From Magnaporthiopsis rhizophila (lineage: Eukaryota; Ascomycota; Sordariomycetes; Magnaporthales; Magnaporthaceae), in NCBI GenBank assembly GCA_003049465.1, contig PYSS01000047.1, positions 164,428 to 228,427 on the forward strand: 64,000 nucleotides of DNA, read 5' to 3'. Shown in pieces: positions 56,078 to 64,000 of the stretch (positions within the stretch are counted from its first letter, which is position 1; every line of letters starts with the position of its first letter). Both the position numbers and the translations under genes were made by a program. Under the pieces are notes generated by a model. The model did not search any database. It saw nothing but the letters and a program-made list of their open reading frames with translations, and had not been told where the DNA came from.

Positions 56078-58266
56078 GCCGTGACGGCTGGGCTGGCACG
56101 GGACAGGGGACGGGCATCGCTTGGCCCTGGAGATCCCCCGTCAGTCAGGAGGGGAACAAGAGCAGGGGGAGGGCGCCACCTTGGTTAGCGCGGGTTGTGG
56201 GCCGTAGTACGCTAACCAGATCAGGAGCTGTTAAGCGTGGAGCGTCGTATTGGGCCAGCCTTTCGGCATCTCGAGGAACCGTCGTGTCGGGAGGGAGGGA
56301 TCGACTGATTTGCACCTGGGTCCTGCCTGCTGCTGCTGCTGCTTGTCTGGATGGGTCTCCACCACACCGCGCCTTCCTTCCTGGTGATTTGTTCTCCACC
56401 AGGAGGTTTGCCTTATTGGGTGGGGTGTTGATCCATCCATGGAGTGAAAAGTAAAAATGCCATGCGGCAGAGAGGAATCAAATTTGCAGTGTGCTGGCTC
56501 AAGTTGCTTCCCCTGCTTGCTTGCTTTTCTCTCACGATTGAACAACCTGAGATATGACACCGGCACTTGAAGCAGGTCCAGGGGTAAAGGGCAAAGAAGC
56601 AAGCAAAAAGCCTGTCACCGACAAGTCCATCACCACACCACACGAACCTAAAGGCTCAGACACTGAACCACAACCTCAGCGGGGTTTTCCGTTGAGAGTT
56701 GGCTGTTCCCAAGGGTTTGGTCCAAGCTCAAATGTGGCTGCCTGGCAGCTCTTACATGTGGATCACGACTGGTGCCCCATCATGATGGAGACAAGACCAG
56801 GGCAAAAATCGACAGGGTGTCGCCCAAGCTGTTTCAATAGCAATCGCCCCCTTGCGTATAGCAATCCATCTCGCGTCTTACACTCATCTCAACCTCATTA
56901 TTTCGTCTCTTTCTCACTCGCAGCCTTCCCGTTTTCTGTTCCAAACCCGGGCGGGCGTGATGCTTCGTCGAATTACGGGTGGAGTCATCCAACACGATAA
57001 GTTACACCATGGACAGGAATGAGATCCCAAACCCAATTGGAGTAATCACCCGGCCGCAAGGAGGTGTGTGACGAGAGAAAGGCGACCAGTGTCATGGACG
57101 ACACGGCGGGCTTTTCCGTCCCCGCGCGCGCGCCAGGCGACCCACGATGAGGTGACAACGACCCGTTCAAGCTTCGGGATAAGGCCTATTCCGGCTAGGC
57201 CGGGCTTTTTTTTTTTTTTTCAAGGGTCTTGCTTTTTTATTTAATTTTAAGCTGCAGGTCTTGTCACAAGAATGTGCCCTGACCGGCTGGCTGGCGCCGC
57301 TACGATGGAATTTGCCGTTGCGGGCAGAGGCAAGGAGGCAAGGGCAAGGGCAAGCGCCAGCCCATACCTTACTTGTCCTTCCCCTACCTAATCCGGGGCG
57401 GCGGTTACGTTTAGCTATGTGGCACCAAGGCTTAGGCGAAGTTGTCACTTGTGGTGCTAATGTTGCGCATAAAAAGGGACAGAAGAGAGAAAAAGACCAG
57501 ACGGCTCAACGCACACACAACGCGCGGGCGCCGCTGCCGCCGCCGCCCCGCCGCCTCCTCCTCCTCGTTGGACCCAAGCCATGCCAGTGCTGGCGCCGAC
57601 TCTCTCAACTCCCTGGCCCGTGAGACAGGGCCACCCATCCCCTGTCCTAGGAGGGACCTTGCAGCAGCAGCATGCATCATCATCCCAATGCGCTGGAAAT
57701 GTTCCTAGTGATGCGGTGTTCTTTCAGGGTCTGGACCCAAGATACCGACCGGTCTACTGAGGGGCAAAAGCGGTCGATTGTGCTAGGTAGTCGGGCGCTT
57801 GACGTGGACACGATAGGAACTGGCAAGCCACGTAGGGGCAAAAAAGAAAAATATAAAAAAATAAAAAGAAAGTAAAAAGGTGGTAACAAAGTGGGTAAGT
57901 AGGTATACGGGTATCAACTAAGATAGGCGTGAGACATTGCGGTCAAAACTTGGACATGCGTCCCGGAAAGAGTTGGTCAAGGTCCCGGAGATACGACTGT
58001 CACGAGATGCGAGCCGAGCAGGCATCACGAGGCCCTTCTTTTTTTCTTGGAAATGGGCAAACCAGGGAAGCGCATCACGTACATGACCGACCCTACCGTA
58101 CTGCATACTATCGCCTCGTATACTAAACGGGTCAGCATCACGAGCTCCGAGCCATTATCGGGGGACACAAGGTGCCCGCGGGCAGCCATCCCGGAAAGGC
58201 GGAGGGCCACGTCCCACCCCCGGGATCCCGGGAAGGCGTGTGGGTATACGTGTCTGAACGGACGGC

Positions 58267-58284
58267 CAGACAGACAGACAGACA
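58267..58284. repeat. CAGA tetranucleotide repeat
   Basis: Four perfect CAGA units and a partial copy within non-coding sequence. Confidence 0.9.
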
Positions 58285-61200
58285 CAATCGAGCGGTCTAG
58301 ACCGTCGAAGGCCCTTGATGAGGAGAGATGGGGTGTGTGGGTGGTGTATGCGCAAAAGAAAAAAAAAAGACATGATGCAAGTCTGCATCTTGGTCACCTC
58401 CCACCGTGAGCTAAACGGGCCCGTGTGATAGGCTGCCTCGCGAAAGCCATTCATTAGGGAAGAGTTCGGTTCCGGGCGGGGAGGCCATGTCTTCGCCACT
58501 TTGCGTTTGGCTTTTTTTTTTTCTTCTCGTTCGCATCGTCCGTCTCCTCGGGGGCACCAATATCGGAGCTATAATCCGAAGCGCGCTCGGAGAACTACAA
58601 AATCATGCCAGGTTTTCTTTTTGGGTCTAACGGGACCACGCCAGCTTGTGTGTGCGCGGGAGGTCTAGACCCCGGGCCTTGGGCCCCGCGGCGGCTTGCT
58701 GGCACTTGGCGGCGCGGGGCCTGGCAGCGACGATCACTTGCCCGCATAGGAAACGCAAAGCGAGCCAGATGCTTGGTAGCAGCAAAAGCGGACTATTGAT
58801 TCCCAAGCGCAAGGTAAAAAGAAGCATGGAAGGGGTCGGATTGGGGGAGAGAGCCAGATGTATGGACGATGGTCGATGCAGATGATTTGATTGTGATAAA
58901 ATGCCCAGCCCCCCCTCCCAGCCAAATTGAACAAAAAAGCTTGGCATTTAAAAATCCTCGATTTGCTCAAAACCTATATTTAGCTCGCGGCGGGTTACAT
59001 CGCCCAGGGAAGCACCCAAGCTGTGCAATCTGGGCTGTGTCGCCGGGAGGCGAGCCATGGGATTGCAAGGTTTGGTGTGTGTGGGCGCCCTGCCCTGGGT
59101 GGGTTCTGGGGTGGCGTGAGAGTGTGGTGCCCTGAGAGAAGTGTGTGCCACCAGTGACAACACCACGGGCGCCCCCGGCGACGCCAATTGAATGGCGGCG
59201 AATACGGGCCTCACCCGAACAGCGGTGCAGTGCAGCGCCCCATTCAGTGCGGGGGAAGTCGAGAGCTCGAGCCTACCGCTAGAGACACCCCCATCGAAAT
59301 AGAAGAGCTTTCTTGCGGTTCAGTTATGGCACAAGGATGGGGAGCTAAGCACCCGGGATTTTAGCGAGACCAGACTCACCTAACTCGTGGGAGCTTTTTG
59401 GCTCGACCGCCTGTGCGCATCTTTATTGCCTTTTCTTTTTTTTTTTTCTTTTTTTTTTTTTGGGACGGAAATGCTTAAATCGTCGTCTCTTGGATTCTGC
59501 AGGGCCCCTGAAAGTGCGCGGTTTTCTCGTTTTTGCTTTTTGTTGTCCGCCTGGGGCTTTTGAAACTATCGATGTCGATCCCGGCAATCTTGTAGCGCCT
59601 TGATGTTCCTTACCCAGTGGTTATGCGCACCAAGCACTGCCCGCCCACACCTGTGCTTTGGACTAAGACTAAAAATTCTCCATCCGTTGTGGCTATGGAG
59701 TAAGTAACTGCCGATGACGGCACGCGCTTAGTCCCTGAGGCCGCCTGTTTGCCTGCAGATGACATAACAGGAATGACGGGACTTTGACGCCTGGGGAATG
59801 GGGGTCAGCATCTTCAGCCCTGACTGGGAAGACGGAGTTATCCCCGAAACAGAGCAGACACGACAACGGCCAAGAGAGGTCAGCAGAGCGGCGGACACGG
59901 ACTCGACCGCTCACTCCCTCAGCTTTCCATGCCCACCCTCCACAAGACGGCAGAGATTCGGCGTGGAAACGCAGAGAAGAAGTCGTTGACAACGCCCATC
60001 CCTTCATCATTTGCACCGGCAAGGGACAGACCGGCTGCGCCCCAAACACACATGCCCCATCCATCATCTCACATACTCGCTCACACGTGCGGTGCATATG
60101 TGGCCGCACCAACCAAAAGGTCGAGGTGCTTGGGCGATGCCACCTTGATCGACGTGTAAATCACCAATCCCACCACGTCTGACGCGGGGCCAGGGTTTGG
60201 GAAAGCCGTTCCCCACCTGCACTCTTTTCTTCTCTCTTTTTTCTTTGCATTTCATCACACACACTTTTTCATTTCAGCTTGCCATCGCTCTTCCCATTTG
60301 GACGATCTGCTCCTCCTTCCGCAGCAGCGGTGGACATGCGGGTCTTGTCTGGTCTTTGACAGACCTACCGCCACTTTGGTCGGCGAAGCAAGCCATCCAT
60401 GCAGCCAGCTCAAAAGGCAGTGTCCTTGTTACCCGTTGCCGCCAAGCCCTAGGACGTGGGCGCGAGATTTGCGCCCGTTTCCCCAAAGTCGGTGTTCAGT
60501 CTTGTCCACCGAGACCCGCTCGGTCGCCCGTCTTATCTGCCTGCCTGCCGGCGGGCAGCATCGGTCATCACATGGCATGGATGATCATCGGTGATATTCG
60601 CCCAAGCCCACCATATGCACTAGGAAATTGCCGGCACGGTTCCGGGATCTTCAAAACACCGAGAGAGAGCGCATTTTAAACAGAGGCACTTTTGTCGCCC
60701 CGCGACATGCGGGCGTGCAAAAAGACTGCCGGACGACATGTATGCCTTCTTGGACCACGGGAGCAAATTAAACGGGAAATCGCGACAAACCACAGATGAC
60801 GGCTGGGCCGCAGTCTGAGGAGGAAAAAAAAAAAGGTAAAATCTTATTTTAGAAGCAGTCAAATTGCGCCTCCGCCATTGCCGGGCAGGGACATGTTCCG
60901 CCTCAATTTCCAAGGTGCATGTGGATGCCCTTCAGGACATATTCCCCTCCCTTGAGACCCGAAACAAGGTCCAATCCAATCTGGCATGAACAAGACGACG
61001 CGATGCGTCCGTAAGACCTCATTGATGGTGGGCTCGTCACCGGGCCATCCAGTAGAATAGCCAAACAACGTTACCATACCGAAACGACGGCGGATTGGCT
61101 GGAAAAGATGCTTTGACACGTTTGATTGCTGACTACGCGTCCCACGGCCAATGACACCGTGTTGTTGCTTGGGTATGTATCGCCTGTCCCAGGGTCACAA

Positions 61201-63925
61201 AAAAGAAGTAAGCAGAGCATCTACGAGTTACCGTATCCGGCCGGAATGACAGGGTGCAACCCCATGCAAGCAAGCACGAAAAATGGGAAGGGTAAGTCAG
61301 GGAAAGTAAGAAGCGAGGGAAAAAAAACACACACGCACACAAGGCCATCGCAGTTCCTGGTCGCGGCCGTGCTCGTCCGCTCATTGGGCGGGCCGTCCAT
61401 GCATGCTGCAACCCGTCCTTTCTGACGCAGCGAAACGTTACTGGGTCGTTGTCCCTGGGAATTGTGCTGCCTGGAGAGGAGCTTCTCCCATTTCTTCCCA
61501 TTCCCGCGAATTAGAGAGCGCGGAAAAGCTCGGGGCCGCCGAACCCCTCCACCGGGTAAGTTGGGAAACCCAACCGAGAGTGCATGTATGTATGAACCGC
61601 GTGTATATTGTCAAACAGCAAAAGAAAGAAAGAAAGAAAGAAAAAAAAAAAGAGAGCCCCTCCTTTTCGGCCGGTCCTTTTGTCGGGCGGACCGTTTTTT
61701 CTTTTCGGTGCACCTTGAGTAGCTGGAATAGGCCCGGTATGGTCGGCGATGCAACGCGGGTGTTCGCCGACGTTGCGGAGCCTCCTCCCCTCCTTTCTGA
61801 TGTAATGGTTTTTTATGCAGTCATCATTCACATGTATCATTTTTTTGTACTCAATTATGCTTGCATCGGTTCTCCATGTCAGAGGCACGGGTGGCTGCGG
61901 CTTGTAGCCTCGGGTATCGCAACATGCACATCAAAGAAAAGCCAAAAAACCGCAAAGGGAAAGAAAAGTAGAGATGATGAAGGAAAAAAACAAAAACAAG
62001 ACAGAATGCCAAAAGGTTGTGTGTGACATTGCACTAACTAGACGACGACCCGAACGGGTGGTCCCCTCCCGGCGGCCGCCAGGGGCCTTGGGCCACTGAC
62101 TCCGTTCTTCCGAGTTTTTTTTTTTTCTTTTTTTTTTCTTATTGCAGAACGACAGAAAGAGCGGACGCACAAGTCGCCCCACGTCGCCGCCGCCCGCGGC
62201 ATCTCGGCGCGCACAGAATATCCATGTGGCTCGGTTGAGGTTCCGGGCTCGGGCGAAGTACCCAGAGATGGGAAATGCGCCGCGACGGAGAGGTAGGACA
62301 AAGAGGACATGGTGAAGGTTGGGAAGAAGCAATTGCTAAGACAGGCCATCACCAAAGGGCGGTGACTATGGAGAGCCAGATGGATGGCCTGTGCGTCACT
62401 CTCAGGTGTCAATTGCCCAATCATGCTGCCTCCCAGCGCCCGCTCCACCCGCACGTCACGGGTGACGGCAAGCCCAGAGAGGACGGACCCGAGAAGCAGT
62501 GAAGGGAAGCCGGTCGTGGCCGACATCCATCCATGGCTCAGACCGGCGTTGCCGCGCTTTGCCCTGACTGCTGTTCAGTTGTGTGGTAAGGTGGGCCCAA
62601 GGGACGAGGGATGGAGGGGGACTCCATGGGAAAAAGGCACGGCCCACAGAGATAAAGTTAATCAGGACATTTGGGTGCGTCTCCACATGCTTTCTGCATT
62701 CACCCCTCCCGTGCGTTTAATATAAACATAACCGCGGCTCCCGCCTCTATTCGAACCCATGTTCCCTGATGGCCTCCACCATTTCATTCCTCTTTCAACC
62801 TACCACGGGCTTGCTGCCTTGGTCTTTTGCCTGCTGAACTGCAGATCATGACGAGGTTACGCATAGGCAGGAGGAAGCAGCGTCGAGGACAAGGAGGGGA
62901 AGAAAACGAGGGGATGGGAGGTGTATGCAAAAGGACTGGGCCAACCCGACAACACGAAAAAGCCACCTGCGGGCACACACACCACACACATACACACATA
63001 CACACATGTTGGTCGACGGGCATGTATGTACGTGCACCTTCGCCTTGGGTCAGGAACGGGCTTCGCCAAGACCCGCCAGCAACGCACCAAATCTGCCTAG
63101 GAGAGGGGACGCTAGACACCCAAATGTGCCTCGCGAGCGTCTATGTGCATACTCTGATGCGTCTGGGGGGATGTCTGGGGCGATGCTTGCTTGCTATCTG
63201 TTCTCCGCGCTAAGCCCAGGGAATAGTTTGTGCTAGCCCTTGGGTTGTTTATTCGCGTCTGGAGCAAAAGAGCCGGTCGCGAAACCCGGCCACCATAACA
63301 AATATGTATGTAGCAAGCAGCAACCGCTCAAGGGGCCCGGTCGCCCCCTCCTGACATTTCATCGCCCGAGGTGTCAATGTCTTGGGTCGTCTTGGTCACG
63401 GCCCCGGCTGTGGGCCGACCAAGATACTGTCCATTGGCCCGAGGGGGTTTAGTTTGCTGTTTTTTTTTCTCGTGTGGGAATAGAGCAAGTTTCATTGGCG
63501 GGAAACGAGAGGATGCTTCTCCTCCATCGGTGGTTCCACATTCACGCGACTTTCGGGTATGACCACCGGTATCTATTCCAGTCCTGTGGGAAGCGTAGCA
63601 TATCGCGGAGCGGCGCAGTTGCGGTTCTCATGCTCCGCGCGCGGCGAACGGATCGAGTTGGTGGTTGTCGAACTCTTTTCTGCCCGTCGTTTGCTCGTGC
63701 GTCGTCGTTCGCCTGCGTTTGCGTGGGTACGAATCCTTTCGACAAGGCCCATCAACCGGAAACCCCACCAGGCAGCCCCGCTCATCGCACTCGTTGCCCA
63801 AATAGGCCAGATGAGAGACCAGGGTGTCTGGGTGGGGAAACCGCCCGGATTGATCTTCAAAGGGATGGATGGAGGGTCACATCTCCCATGCCCCCAGCAA
63901 AGTCGGGGAGATTTTACTCGAACTG

Positions 63926-63988
<63 letters not shown>
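63926..63988. repeat. A28 followed by G35 homopolymers at window edge
   Basis: Twenty-eight A residues run directly into 35 G residues, then TGGGGGTGGGGG to the window end. This is more typical of a sequencing or assembly artefact than of natural sequence, and it is not a telomere repeat (no TTAGGG units). Confidence 0.9.
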
Positions 63989-63989
<1 letters not shown>

Positions 63990-64000
63990 GGGGGTGGGGG

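Larger units (their letters stand above)
53486..63925. other. Gene-free right arm, 10.4 kb
   Basis: No reading frame longer than about 185 codons, and none with a motif, signal peptide or hydrophobic pattern that I trust. Contains microsatellites and homopolymers: GGAT repeats (about 54,886-54,906), AGGACC hexamers (about 56,051-56,077), a T15 tract (57,206-57,220), CAGA repeats (58,267-58,284), T tracts near 59,440-59,461 and 62,116-62,140, GAAA repeats (about 61,622-61,650) and CA-rich sequence (about 62,976-63,006). It may be promoter DNA of a gene beyond the window, a long non-coding transcript, or unmasked repeat relics. Confidence 0.5.

Noticed and set aside
63954..64000. Telomere at the right end
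   Set aside because: The G-rich tail lacks TTAGGG units, the fungal telomere repeat, and is a plain homopolymer with sporadic T.

Overview
The window is nuclear DNA from a filamentous ascomycete (Pezizomycotina, most likely Sordariomycetes; I cannot name a genus). The reasons are GC-rich coding regions, short GT-AG introns of about 60-130 nt with CTAAC/CTGAC branch sites close to the acceptor, single-gene transcription units on both strands, long CT-rich promoters, and a typical gene set (AzgA purine transporter, HRD1, UCH37-type hydrolase, cAMP-receptor-like GPCR, GH76 GPI protein, F-box protein). I see no operons, CRISPR arrays, rRNA, convincing tRNA or intact transposon.

Layout. 0.1-3.4 kb: a TBC-domain Rab GAP on the minus strand. 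7.0-7.9 kb: a small acidic, probably nuclear protein. 9.2-10.0 kb: a UMP-CMP/adenylate kinase-like gene broken by an in-frame stop, followed by an AT-richer gene-free tract with an 80-bp A tract containing an N (to about 12.6 kb). 12.7-14.7 kb: a secreted copper amine oxidase. 15.7-18.1 kb: a 727-residue protein I do not recognise. 18.8-20.5 kb: an F-box-like protein. 21.2-22.8 kb: a DCW1/DFG5-type GH76 protein that has lost its catalytic aspartates and is frameshifted by a 14-bp tandem duplication. 25.5-27.4 kb: a P-loop kinase-like protein and a low-complexity basic protein, both on the minus strand. 32.2-33.7 kb: a seven-helix receptor. 37.7-39.9 kb: a methyltransferase-like protein with a degenerate SAM site. 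42.5-42.8 kb: a possible small membrane protein. 43.9-46.3 kb: azgA with nine exons. 47.1-48.3 kb: a UCH37-type deubiquitinase. 48.8-51.7 kb: HRD1, facing away from a carboxymuconolactone-decarboxylase-like gene at 52.5-53.5 kb. The last 10.5 kb holds no gene I can support and ends in an A28/G35 homopolymer.

The genes do not form one pathway or a secondary-metabolite cluster. HRD1, the UCH hydrolase and the F-box protein all belong to ubiquitin biology, but their proximity is probably chance. The most unusual content is the decay in 9-23 kb (a broken nucleotide kinase and a broken, catalytically altered cell-wall enzyme), the SAM-motif-poor methyltransferase-like protein, the unrecognised 727-residue protein, and a run of small inverted repeats ending in a T-rich tract at 24.76-24.94 kb that could be a structured non-coding RNA. 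All exon boundaries were read by eye from splice consensus and frame continuity.
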